A stretch of 5,980 nt of DNA from JALOAR01 sp041649615 (GTDB lineage: Bacteria; Patescibacteriota; Minisyncoccia; UBA6257; Colwellbacteraceae). Of this stretch, positions 1-4,580 are shown one piece after another. Position numbers and translations under genes: made by a program. The stretch is from the NCBI GenBank assembly GCA_041649615.1, contig JBAZMT010000044.1:1-5980 (forward strand). Direction: 5' to 3'. Positions within the stretch are counted from its first letter, which is position 1; every line of letters starts with the position of its first letter. The notes beneath the pieces were generated by a model, which worked only from the letters and a program-made list of their open reading frames with translations, ran no database searches and was not told the DNA's origin.

Positions 1-475
1 AGTCTTCTACCTCGCCATCTGCTCGCCTGTTCTCCGCGTGAAAAGTTCGCTTCGGACGCAGAAACGTCCGTCGACAATGGGGACACGTGCGCACTCCGTC
101 CGGCACTAGACGAGTGCACGCGGGACACCGACTACGCCAGTAGACCTTGCACGTTGCTCGGCGCTGGCCGAAGTTCTTGAGGTCGTCTCGCCAGAGCTCC
201 GCAAGCCGCCATGCCGAGAGGTGTGCGCAGTCTCCCCCGTGGGATTGGATCATCAGAGGGATCGAGCGGACCGTCTCGTAGGCAGAACCTTGCGGCTCTG
301 GGAAGTACCAGATTGATCCGCTCTTCACACACTGCTCGAGCGTTGGGGTGTTGGGGTGGTTCTCGATCAGCACCAAGTTGTGCTCGGCGGCTGCGTGCAC
401 AGCAGCAGCGAGAGCGCGGGCAACCCCGAGCTCTCCGCCGATCAAGTTTGGTTGGACGTCGAGAACCACCCACAT
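1..475 (-). CDS. Transglutaminase-like cysteine protein with embedded zinc ribbon (partial)
   Basis: The frame is open for 158 codons from the ATG at 475-473 to base 2 and leaves the window without a stop, so the C-terminus is missing. The ATG lies 2 bases after the stop of the upstream gene, with a weak GGGTGA ribosome site inside that gene's end. Residues 80-94 read GGDCAHLSAWRLAEL, like the catalytic-Cys helix of transglutaminase-like (papain-fold) proteins, which typically show GDCxDLxxWRxAEL; Cys83 would be the nucleophile. Residues 145-158 (FHAENRRADGEVED) fit the usual downstream His...Asp block, giving a putative triad Cys83-His146-Asp158. Between them lies C117-x2-C120-x10-C131-x2-C134, a clear zinc-ribbon pattern that is unusual at this point. 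In viruses such proteins may act as proteases, cross-linkers or cell-wall-active enzymes; which applies here cannot be told. The gene is real with high certainty; the family assignment is moderate. Confidence 0.7.
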   Translation of the reverse strand, partial: MWVVLDVQPNLIGGELGVARALAAAVHAAAEHNLVLIENHPNTPTLEQCVKSGSIWYFPEPQGSAYETVRSIPLMIQSHGGDCAHLSAWRLAELWRDDLKNFGQRRATCKVYWRSRCPACTRLVPDGVRTCPHCRRTFLRPKRTFHAENRRADGEVED

Positions 476-477
476 GG

Positions 478-1170
478 CTAAGTCACCCGGACGATGTCTG
501 GTCCCTCGAACCAACCTTCAATCGTCTGCGCCAGCGCGCTCGTATTGGTGATCTGAACCAAGATATCTTGGCCAGCTTGGGCGGTCGAACCCTTGAGCAC
601 GCGAGCCGTACGAACTTCGGTCAAGCCCGAGCAATGCACGCCACCGGGGCCGTTGAGCTGCTCGAGACCAAGGATCTGCACACTAGTGAGACGGCATACC
701 GCAGTGGCAGCCAGCAACGATGGGAAAATGATGCTGTTGATCTGCATCGAACGGATCGGACGAACCGGAATGGTGATGGCCGCACCAGCGCCAATCGCGG
801 TGGGCGGGATCGGCAAGATCTCAGTCTTGACGGACGAAGTGTCTTCGCCTGTCGTGCTGAACGGGGTCTTGCCTGCTGCGCGAGCAATCGCTTGCCGCTG
901 CATGTGCTGCATTGCAGCGCTCTGCACTACTGCACGTTGCGGGGCAATCATCTTGCGGCGCTTCGATGCAGTCGCTCGAGCACGAGCCAGGCCAGCTGCT
1001 TGCGCATTCGCTGGCGAGGGATCTGCCTCGAACATCATATCGGCCGCAATCACGTCCGCTTCGAGCGCTTCGTCTTCGCCGAAGTCGTCCAGCCCAATGT
1101 AGTCACCAGCCAGACCCTGGCTGGCCAGAATCGTTGCGAGTTGCTGTTCTGCGTCGTTTCCGAAGTACAT
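478..1170 (-). CDS. Putative virion protein with C-terminal beta-sandwich domain
   Basis: 230 residues starting at ATG 1170-1168, preceded by AGGTGA (complement of 1174-1179). Three parts are visible. Residues 1-50 are acidic (notably 28-50). Residues 61-100 are Arg/Lys/Ala/Gln-rich and probably helical, including RARATASKRRK. Residues 112-230 are rich in alternating hydrophobic residues, Thr, Pro and Gly, as in a beta-sandwich, with strands such as AITIPVRP (131-138), SMQINSIIF (141-149), LTSVQILGL (161-169) and DILVQITNTS (202-211). It has no membrane segment or catalytic motif. A charged arm followed by a compact beta domain is typical of small capsid or spike proteins, and the 'ITIPVRP...VQITNTS...GW' layout recalls beta-sandwich proteins I associate with uncultured small phages, but I cannot name a family. 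It sits between a membrane protein and a transglutaminase-like protein, which supports a virion role. An enzyme-bound accessory or host-binding protein remains possible. Confidence 0.75.
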   Translation of the reverse strand: MYFGNDAEQQLATILASQGLAGDYIGLDDFGEDEALEADVIAADMMFEADPSPANAQAAGLARARATASKRRKMIAPQRAVVQSAAMQHMQRQAIARAAGKTPFSTTGEDTSSVKTEILPIPPTAIGAGAAITIPVRPIRSMQINSIIFPSLLAATAVCRLTSVQILGLEQLNGPGGVHCSGLTEVRTARVLKGSTAQAGQDILVQITNTSALAQTIEGWFEGPDIVRVT

Positions 1171-1207
1171 GAGTCACCTGAACAATGCTCAAACGAGCCA
1201 ACAGGTC

Positions 1208-1223
1208 GTGCCCTCTCGGGCAC
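1208..1223 (-). promoter_or_regulatory. Intergenic perfect stem-loop between two leftward genes
   Basis: GTGCCC (1208-1213) and GGGCAC (1218-1223) are perfect 6-bp arms around a 4-base loop. In the leftward transcript the loop reads GAGA, a GNRA-type tetraloop, so the RNA hairpin should be stable. It lies in the 61-base gap between the membrane-protein stop (1232) and the next start (1170), the only sizeable gap in the leftward set. No U-run follows it in the leftward transcript, so it does not look like an intrinsic terminator in that direction. It could be a processing, stability or attenuation element. Confidence 0.5.
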
Positions 1224-1231
1224 ATTGTTTA

Positions 1232-1588
1232 TTACTTGGCCGTCATCCAACCGCGGATGAGACCCTCGGTCCCCCGCGAGAATGCGGGAGCCGCGAGACC
1301 TACGCCGAACACGGCGGTTGCGTCCCAGATCTTGCCGTCGCCCGCACCCATCAACGAGAACAGCGAGATCGCGACACCGAGCACGCCATCGACCGGCACG
1401 CCGAACACTTCCGGCACGAACGCCCGGATGACACCGGAGGCGATGCCGCCACCCCAGCCGGAGAGCGTCAGTGCCCCCTGCTGCATCGGCGCCTGGAGTT
1501 TCTCCTTGGCGTTGACGATGTAGTTCTTATAGCGATGAACCGCTGCCACCAGTTCGTGCTTGTCCATTGTTGCGAGTGCGTCGGCCAT
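1232..1588 (-). CDS. Small glycine-rich multi-spanning membrane protein
   Basis: 118 residues from ATG 1588-1586, with a good AGGAG site (complement of 1594-1598) 5 bases upstream; first gene of the leftward set. Residues 1-35 are a charged amphipathic helix (HELVAAVHRYKNYIVNAKEK). After that come two to three hydrophobic Gly-rich segments at about 38-58, 63-82 and 88-103. The second follows a VPVDGVLGVAISL stretch, and the segments are joined by GAGDGKIWD. The C-terminus is short and basic. No enzyme motif is present. The order (helical basic head, then Gly-rich membrane hairpins) is what small virion membrane proteins of membrane-containing phages look like. It could also be a holin-like protein, since length and segment number fit, but its position next to a capsid-like protein makes a structural role more likely. 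Membrane location is well supported; exact role is inferred. Confidence 0.75.
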   Translation of the reverse strand: MADALATMDKHELVAAVHRYKNYIVNAKEKLQAPMQQGALTLSGWGGGIASGVIRAFVPEVFGVPVDGVLGVAISLFSLMGAGDGKIWDATAVFGVGLAAPAFSRGTEGLIRGWMTAK

Positions 1589-1629
1589 GGGAACTCCTAG
1601 GGAATTTGGACCCTGTTCGGGACTCTGGG

Positions 1630-1658
1630 ATTGTCCGCCGGTGGCACGAACCGGTCAA
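1630..1658 (-). promoter_or_regulatory. Candidate sigma70-type promoter of the leftward set
   Basis: Read on the minus strand, a -35 box TTGACC (bases 1658 to 1653, five of six matches to TTGACA) and a -10 box GACAAT (1635 to 1630, four of six to TATAAT) are separated by exactly 17 bases (1652 to 1636). Initiation would fall near 1623, leaving a leader of about 35 bases with the AGGAG ribosome site before ATG 1588. Spacing and position are right; the -10 is imperfect. Confidence 0.45.
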
Positions 1659-1669
1659 CATCGTGCCAC
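1641..1669. repeat. 9-bp perfect inverted repeat flanking the leftward -35 box
   Basis: GTGGCACGA (1641-1649) and TCGTGCCAC (1661-1669) are perfect reverse complements with an 11-base spacer. Centre-to-centre spacing of the arms is 20 bases, about two helical turns, which suits a dimeric repressor. The spacer contains the TTGACC -35 box of the candidate leftward promoter, so protein bound here should hinder polymerase. As RNA it would also form a 9-bp hairpin. Confidence 0.65.
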
Positions 1670-1691
1670 GCACCTACATGATTGGGACTTT

Positions 1692-1706
1692 GCCCAAACT
1701 TTGGGC
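1692..1706. repeat. 7-bp inverted repeat, near-continuous palindrome
   Basis: GCCCAAA (1692-1698), C, TTTGGGC (1700-1706): perfect 7-bp arms about a single central base. This is a compact operator-type site rather than an RNA hairpin, because a 1-base loop cannot form without losing pairs. A further TTGGG half-site lies at 1682-1686. Confidence 0.6.
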
Positions 1707-1728
1707 TAACCTTGGGGGAAGGTTTGCC
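1704..1728. repeat. Second inverted repeat sharing bases with the first
   Basis: AACCTT (1708-1713) and AAGGTT (1719-1724) are perfect 6-bp arms around GGGGG. After one T/T mismatch (1707/1725), GGC (1704-1706) pairs with GCC (1726-1728). The GGC at 1704-1706 also belongs to the right arm of the 1692-1706 palindrome, so the two structures compete for these bases in single-stranded form. Confidence 0.55.
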
Positions 1729-1751
1729 GTTCAGTAGAGCAAGACAGACGA

Positions 1752-1766
1752 CGGGGTAGGTCCCCG
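1752..1766 (+). promoter_or_regulatory. Short GC hairpin just upstream of the first rightward ribosome site
   Basis: CGGGG (1752-1756) and CCCCG (1762-1766) are perfect 5-bp arms around the loop TAGGT. The stem ends 5 bases before the GAGG ribosome site (1772-1775) of the gene at 1782. If the rightward transcript includes it, the hairpin could insulate or modulate initiation of that gene. Confidence 0.4.
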
Positions 1767-1781
1767 AGAACGAGGTGCGAA

Positions 1782-1988
1782 ATGACCAACCTGACGAACC
1801 AACAATCACGAGACCGCCGAGCCACCATGAGCGCCGAGCAACGCGCGAACCTCGACCGGCTCGCGCTGGTGACCGAGCGCTTCCGTCTGCGCAACGTGCG
1901 CATGACCCGCGGCCTCGAACATGGCTTCAAGGCGCTCGAGCACGAACGGACGAGTGACGCTCGCATTGCGCTTTCAGAGGTCAAGTGA
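1782..1988 (+). CDS. Small basic helical protein, first gene of rightward operon
   Basis: 68 residues from ATG 1782, with GAGG (1772-1775) upstream. The sequence is highly charged and Arg-rich (RDRRATMSAEQRANLDRLAL, then VTERFRLRNVRMTRGLEHGF), with no Cys or membrane segment; it should be mostly helical. A downstream ATG at 1827 (MSAEQRANL) is in frame but lacks a ribosome site, so the first ATG is preferred. The stop overlaps the next gene's start in a GTGA junction, implying translational coupling. First position after an operator-rich leader and an Arg-rich helical make-up would suit a small DNA-binding or regulatory protein, but no defined helix-turn-helix is seen. I do not recognise the family. 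Confidence 0.7.
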   Translation: MTNLTNQQSRDRRATMSAEQRANLDRLALVTERFRLRNVRMTRGLEHGFKALEHERTSDARIALSEVK

Positions 1989-2272
1989 AGCACAAGGGCG
2001 TGGTTCGCACATGCGAGAAGGGCAACACGGTTGCGCACTCTTTCGAGATGTGGAGCCTCGACAACATCTCACAATTGATCGACTCCGTTGCCGATGGCGC
2101 TCCACCACCAAAGAAGACCTGGCATCAGGTGCGCGAGGAGGCTCGGCTCGACCTCCGAATGATGCCTCGTCTCGTCAAGCTGGCCCAAGCCATCTTCGAC
2201 AAGTTCGAACGAGGCGAGCTCACCCAGGCCGAGGCTCAGCAACTAGCCGGCGTAACCGACGAGGATCTATAA
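1985..2272 (+). CDS. Hypothetical protein with acidic helical C-terminus
   Basis: 95 residues from GTG 1985, which overlaps the preceding TGA (GTGA) and has AGAGG at 1976-1980. The N-terminal third (KHKGVVRTCEKGNTVAHSFEMW) looks like a short beta segment. A Pro-rich joint APPPKKTW (about 39-46) leads to an amphipathic helical region through FDKFERGELTQAEAQQLAGV, ending DEDL. There is one Cys, no membrane segment and no motif I recognise. The 'GELTQAEAQQLAGVTDED' end resembles a three-helix EF-like or HTH-tail pattern, but too weakly for a call. It is coupled to both neighbours and expressed as part of the rightward operon. Confidence 0.7.
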   Translation: MKHKGVVRTCEKGNTVAHSFEMWSLDNISQLIDSVADGAPPPKKTWHQVREEARLDLRMMPRLVKLAQAIFDKFERGELTQAEAQQLAGVTDEDL

Positions 2273-2274
2273 CC

Positions 2275-2514
2275 ATGCGACTGACAGCCGAACAACAAGA
2301 ACTCATGAGCCGTTGCGGGGTAGCCTGCGCGGAAGCCGGTGCGAGCATTCAGACCGCGAAGCGCTCGGTTGACGGAGTGACGCAAGATCTCAACCAGCTC
2401 ATTGGATCACTCGAGGATCCGGGCGAGCGGATCTCCTGGGCATCGATCCGCAACGCTTGGCTCGAAGTTGCCGTGCTCCTGGAGGACGCAATCTCGAAGT
2501 TCGAGAAGGGTTAG
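2275..2514 (+). CDS. Small helical protein, function unknown
   Basis: 79 residues from ATG 2275, 2 bases after the previous TAA, with GAGG at 2261-2264 (10 bases upstream). The same frame stays open upstream to an ATG at 1921, but that extension overlaps two well-supported genes, so 2275 is the start. Residues 1-40 and 52-79 are predicted helices (MRLTAEQQELMSRCG, ASIQTAKRSVDGVTQDLNQL, then IRNAWLEVAVLLEDAISKF) with an acidic turn LEDPGER between them. No catalytic or metal-binding motif is seen. Its size and two-helix hairpin would suit an adaptor or small regulatory protein; I do not recognise it. Confidence 0.65.
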   Translation: MRLTAEQQELMSRCGVACAEAGASIQTAKRSVDGVTQDLNQLIGSLEDPGERISWASIRNAWLEVAVLLEDAISKFEKG

Positions 2515-2516
2515 TC

Positions 2517-2759
2517 ATGGGGGCCCATCGCACAATGCTCACCTTGAGCCAGGCCGGGTCGGTATTCAGTTCGCAGGGCTGTCCCGCATGTGGTGAGGCG
2601 TTGTCGATCACAGGTGGGCAATACGTTTGCTCGCGTTGCCTGCGGAGCTTCACTCAGGTGGAGGTCCTTAGCCGAACCAGTTCCGACTTCTGCAAGCGGG
2701 GACTGCACTCAGAGTGCGGGACCCCATGTGCCTGCGAATGCCACAAGGAGTCAATCTAG
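2517..2759 (+). CDS. Small double zinc-binding protein
   Basis: 80 residues from ATG 2517, 2 bases after the preceding stop, with GAAGGG at 2505-2510. An in-frame upstream start (2457) would overlap the previous gene and has no support. Two Cys clusters stand out. C22-P-A-C25...C38-S-R-C41 is a classic zinc ribbon (knuckles CPAC and CSRC with GGQYVC between). A second compact cluster spans C59, H64, C67, C71, C73, C75 and H76 (CKRGLHSECGTPCACECH). The second pattern, H-x2-C-x3-C-x-C-x-CH, recurs in small proteins of actinobacteriophages and other high-GC phages. No enzyme residues are visible, so a structural or nucleic-acid/protein-binding role is likely. The stop shares its G with the next GTG (TAGTG). 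Confidence 0.75.
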   Translation: MGAHRTMLTLSQAGSVFSSQGCPACGEALSITGGQYVCSRCLRSFTQVEVLSRTSSDFCKRGLHSECGTPCACECHKESI

Positions 2760-2983
2760 TGCCAACCAATCTACCTGTCGTGCAAACCAAGATCTGTCCT
2801 GCTGACGGGTCCGAGTTTCCCATCGACGAACATTGCGTCTGCGAAGGCTGCGACGAGATCCGGAGGATTCGCGAGAGCGCTGGGCGCATTCATGCCGCTG
2901 ACAAGAAGCGCGAAGTGCGCCGAGCCAAAGCCCTCAAGCTTGAGGAGCGGCGTTTGGCTTCGCGAAAGGCAAAGGAGCGTTAG
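2759..2983 (+). CDS. Small Cys-cluster protein with basic helical tail
   Basis: 74 residues from GTG 2759. The start is decided by a perfect AAGGAG (2745-2750) 8 bases upstream; an in-frame ATG at 2738 lacks such a site. The N-terminal part carries C13...C26-V-C28-E-G-C31 with H25, a possible single zinc site. From about residue 33 the chain becomes a long, very basic helix or coiled coil (IRRIRESAGRIHAADKKREV, then RRAKALKLEERRLASRKAKE). A zinc knob plus basic helix suggests nucleic-acid binding. No known family is recognised. A 2-base gap and another strong ribosome site lead into the next gene. Confidence 0.7.
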   Translation: MPTNLPVVQTKICPADGSEFPIDEHCVCEGCDEIRRIRESAGRIHAADKKREVRRAKALKLEERRLASRKAKER

Positions 2984-2985
2984 AC

Positions 2986-3861
2986 ATGTACTTAGTTTCA
3001 ACGATGCGAACCCCGCTGACCGATGTTGGTGTCGATGCGGGTTACATTACTGGCCATCACATCATCGTGTTCGTGGAGGGTTCAGTGGAGGACTTCCAGA
3101 AATCGGGCCTCACGGTTCCGAACGATGTCAACGAGGAGGACGACAATCACTACGTTTCCGCAGGCGAGGCAGCCGTCGATCGGCTTCATATCAATCTAGC
3201 GGTCGACGACGGCGGCGACAGCCTGTGGGACGTTTGCGACGCTGATTCAGCCCAGTGGGAAGCCGTCTTTGCCGCGTTCCTTTGCGAAGATGGTGACCGC
3301 GGTTTCTACAAGGAGATCGCCGAAACGGCCGACTGTTGCCAGCGGGACGTCCTGCTCATTCATGACATTTCGCTTTCGCCCGAGTTTCAGTCTCGTGGTC
3401 TCGAGATGGCGGTTGCCGAGCGCGTCATTGAGACGCTTGGTAGTTGGTGTGACTTGGTTGTCTACAACTACGGCGTCAACATGAACGAGCTCAAAGCGCT
3501 CGAACCGATGGGCTTCCGTCCAGGTCCGGTCGAAGGCTACGCGTTCCTCAATCTGAACTTTTCGCACCCGAAGGTGCAGCAAGATGGGTTCTGTAAGTTC
3601 GTGGCGTCGCCGGGTGAAGATACTGAAGTCCAAGCTTGGTTTTGGTGCCTACATTGCGAGCGTATCTGGCTAGGAACTCCCGGCGCCGTCGAGGAGTGCC
3701 CCCGAGCCAAACGTGGCGAATGCGACGGGTCGCCCATTGACGCACTCGAGGTTGGCAAAGGGAAGGCCTTGCCGTTGCAGCACTGGCCACCCATTTCCCT
3801 CTGGAATGAGGGGGACAAGCTGCCGGCATATACGAACGGGGCTCCAAATGCTTCCGCGTGA
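2986..3861 (+). CDS. GNAT-like N-acetyltransferase fused to a C-terminal zinc ribbon
   Basis: 291 residues from ATG 2986, with AAAGGAG (2971-2977) 8 bases upstream; the largest complete gene here. The centre has the GNAT layout. A strand VLLIHDISL (122-130) is followed by the acetyl-CoA pyrophosphate loop and helix QSRGLEMAVAERVIETLG (from Q135), then strand DLVVYNYG, and a closing LEPMGFRPGP...YAFLNL. The loop consensus is R/Q-x-x-G-x-G/A; here it is Q135-S-R-G138-L-E140, so the last small residue is Glu. Coenzyme binding may be altered or lost. Residues 1-115 are acidic and unlike a standard GNAT. The C-terminal part holds C221-x2-C224-x13-C238-x7-C246 (WCLHCERIW...), a zinc-ribbon-like unit with flanking GSPIDALEV. 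The fold assignment is fairly good; substrate is unknown and could be protein, a metabolite or an antibiotic. It may instead be a catalytically dead GNAT used as a binding module. Confidence 0.72.
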   Translation: MYLVSTMRTPLTDVGVDAGYITGHHIIVFVEGSVEDFQKSGLTVPNDVNEEDDNHYVSAGEAAVDRLHINLAVDDGGDSLWDVCDADSAQWEAVFAAFLCEDGDRGFYKEIAETADCCQRDVLLIHDISLSPEFQSRGLEMAVAERVIETLGSWCDLVVYNYGVNMNELKALEPMGFRPGPVEGYAFLNLNFSHPKVQQDGFCKFVASPGEDTEVQAWFWCLHCERIWLGTPGAVEECPRAKRGECDGSPIDALEVGKGKALPLQHWPPISLWNEGDKLPAYTNGAPNASA

Positions 3862-4114
3862 ACCCTTCCGGAAGTGCCAGTCTGACCGCCCATCATGGCG
3901 GCATGCGTCTGTGGTGCTGAGTATCGAAGTCGGCGCTCGAACGCCCGAAGCTCTTCACCACGAAACCGGCATCGAGCTCGACACGCTGCGCACAGTTCTG
4001 GCTGACCTGGAAGCGCGGCTATACATCACTCGGATCGATGGTCGTTACCATCGTCCGGCAAACCGAGGGGCGATAGTCCCTCCCCCACGTGAAGAGGTGC
4101 AAGTTGGCTACTGA
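3848..4114 (+). CDS. Winged-helix DNA-binding protein
   Basis: 88 residues from ATG 3848, overlapping the end of the acetyltransferase-like gene by 14 bases. The ribosome site is weak (ACGGGG, 3835-3840), consistent with coupling. In-frame GTG codons at 3911 and 3914 lack a site and would remove about 20 residues. Residues 21-69 form a typical winged helix: helix 1 SVVLSIEVG, helix 2 TPEALHHETG, recognition helix LDTLRTVLADLEA and wing LYITRIDGRYHRP. This resembles the minimal domain of MarR-, IclR- or DprA-type winged helices. The N-terminus (MLPREPFRK...) is basic and the C-terminus is a short Pro-rich tail (VPPPREEVQ). As the only clear DNA-binding fold in the window it is the best local candidate to regulate the divergent region, though a replication or structural role is possible. 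Confidence 0.75.
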   Translation: MLPREPFRKCQSDRPSWRHASVVLSIEVGARTPEALHHETGIELDTLRTVLADLEARLYITRIDGRYHRPANRGAIVPPPREEVQVGY

Positions 4115-4580
4115 CACAGAGAAGCTCTCCCAAGTCGTCGAATTCCTGGCCCAGGTGCGAACCATCCTTGACGGCGGTTGGCACTACAGCTCTCCACTCA
4201 TCCGGCACGAATCGAACCAGACTCGAGTCATAGTGACCGAGAGGCCCGATGCCTTAGGCATCGTAGCCGACGTCGTCACCGACTTGGCAAGCGTGTCGAG
4301 CGTGCTGTTCACTCTTGAGGAACGGGCGAGGGAGCTCGACGTCAACACGGTCGCTCTATGCCAGGCCGACCTCGGGTTGCTTGCGCGGACCTACCAGACG
4401 CTCGCTCAAGACATCAGCAACGCTGCCAACCGAGCTATCGAGGCATTGACGGCCGCCGCTCCCAAGGCCGAGCGCAAGCGAGCACCCCGGGCACCGAAGG
4501 CCTCGCCATCGAGTTCGCCCACCCACCAAACGTCACTGCTCGAGCAGGACGAACCGACAAGTGAAGGAGTCCAGTCATGA
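4104..4580 (+). CDS. Helical protein with low-complexity Ala/Pro/Lys/Ser tail
   Basis: 158 residues from TTG 4104. This start is chosen because GAAGAGG (4091-4097) sits 6 bases upstream; the in-frame GTG at 4089 (5 residues longer) follows a pyrimidine-rich stretch without a site. Both overlap the previous gene's end. Residues 7-25 and 52-118 are mostly helical, with a central segment (GGWHYSSPLIRHESNQTRVI, 24-43) that looks like a small beta insert. From about 117 the chain is low-complexity (APKAERKRAPRAPKASPSSS), then acidic and probably disordered. It has one Cys and no membrane segment or motif I know. A folded helical core with a basic disordered tail is common in nucleic-acid-binding or scaffold proteins. 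The stop overlaps the next start in ATGA, with AAGGAG (4564-4569) shared in context. Confidence 0.7.
   Translation: MATDTEKLSQVVEFLAQVRTILDGGWHYSSPLIRHESNQTRVIVTERPDALGIVADVVTDLASVSSVLFTLEERARELDVNTVALCQADLGLLARTYQTLAQDISNAANRAIEALTAAAPKAERKRAPRAPKASPSSSPTHQTSLLEQDEPTSEGVQS

Larger units (their letters stand above)
1589..1781. promoter_or_regulatory. Divergent intergenic control region
   Basis: This 193-base stretch separates the start of the leftward set (1588) from the start of the rightward set (1782). It has no plausible coding frame of its own; a 70-codon minus frame over 1597-1809 has no family-like features and runs through the inverted repeats. It holds four inverted repeats (1641-1669, 1692-1706, 1704-1728, 1752-1766), a candidate leftward promoter and the ribosome sites of both first genes. 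Such density suggests a genetic switch or, less likely, a replication origin. No clear rightward promoter was found. Confidence 0.7.

Noticed and set aside
132..473. A 113-codon minus-strand frame starting at GTG 473
   Set aside because: Arg/Cys-rich shadow. The frame two bases away (ATG 475) carries the transglutaminase-like and zinc-ribbon motifs and stays open to the edge.
593..1102. A 169-codon plus-strand frame opposite the beta-sandwich protein
   Set aside because: No ribosome site or recognisable fold; its hydrophobic runs mirror the opposite gene.
1208..1240. Intrinsic terminator reading rightward (hairpin followed by TTGTTTATT)
   Set aside because: The T-rich tract on the plus strand is interrupted and starts 2 bases after the stem, and no rightward gene lies upstream of it in this window.
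211..1260. A 349-codon plus-strand open frame antisense to the leftward genes
   Set aside because: It is Ser/Arg/Cys-rich without domain-like pattern, lacks a ribosome site, and runs opposite to three well-formed leftward genes. It is a shadow of high-GC codon use.
1682..1745. A rightward sigma70 promoter near the TTGGG boxes
   Set aside because: Best pairs (TTGGGA with GCTAAC, or TTGGGG with TAGAGC) match only about half the consensus positions, so no site is claimed. The rightward promoter remains unidentified.
1921..2274. Upstream extension of the small helical gene to ATG 1921
   Set aside because: It would overlap two coupled genes almost completely; ATG 2275 directly after the preceding stop has a ribosome site.
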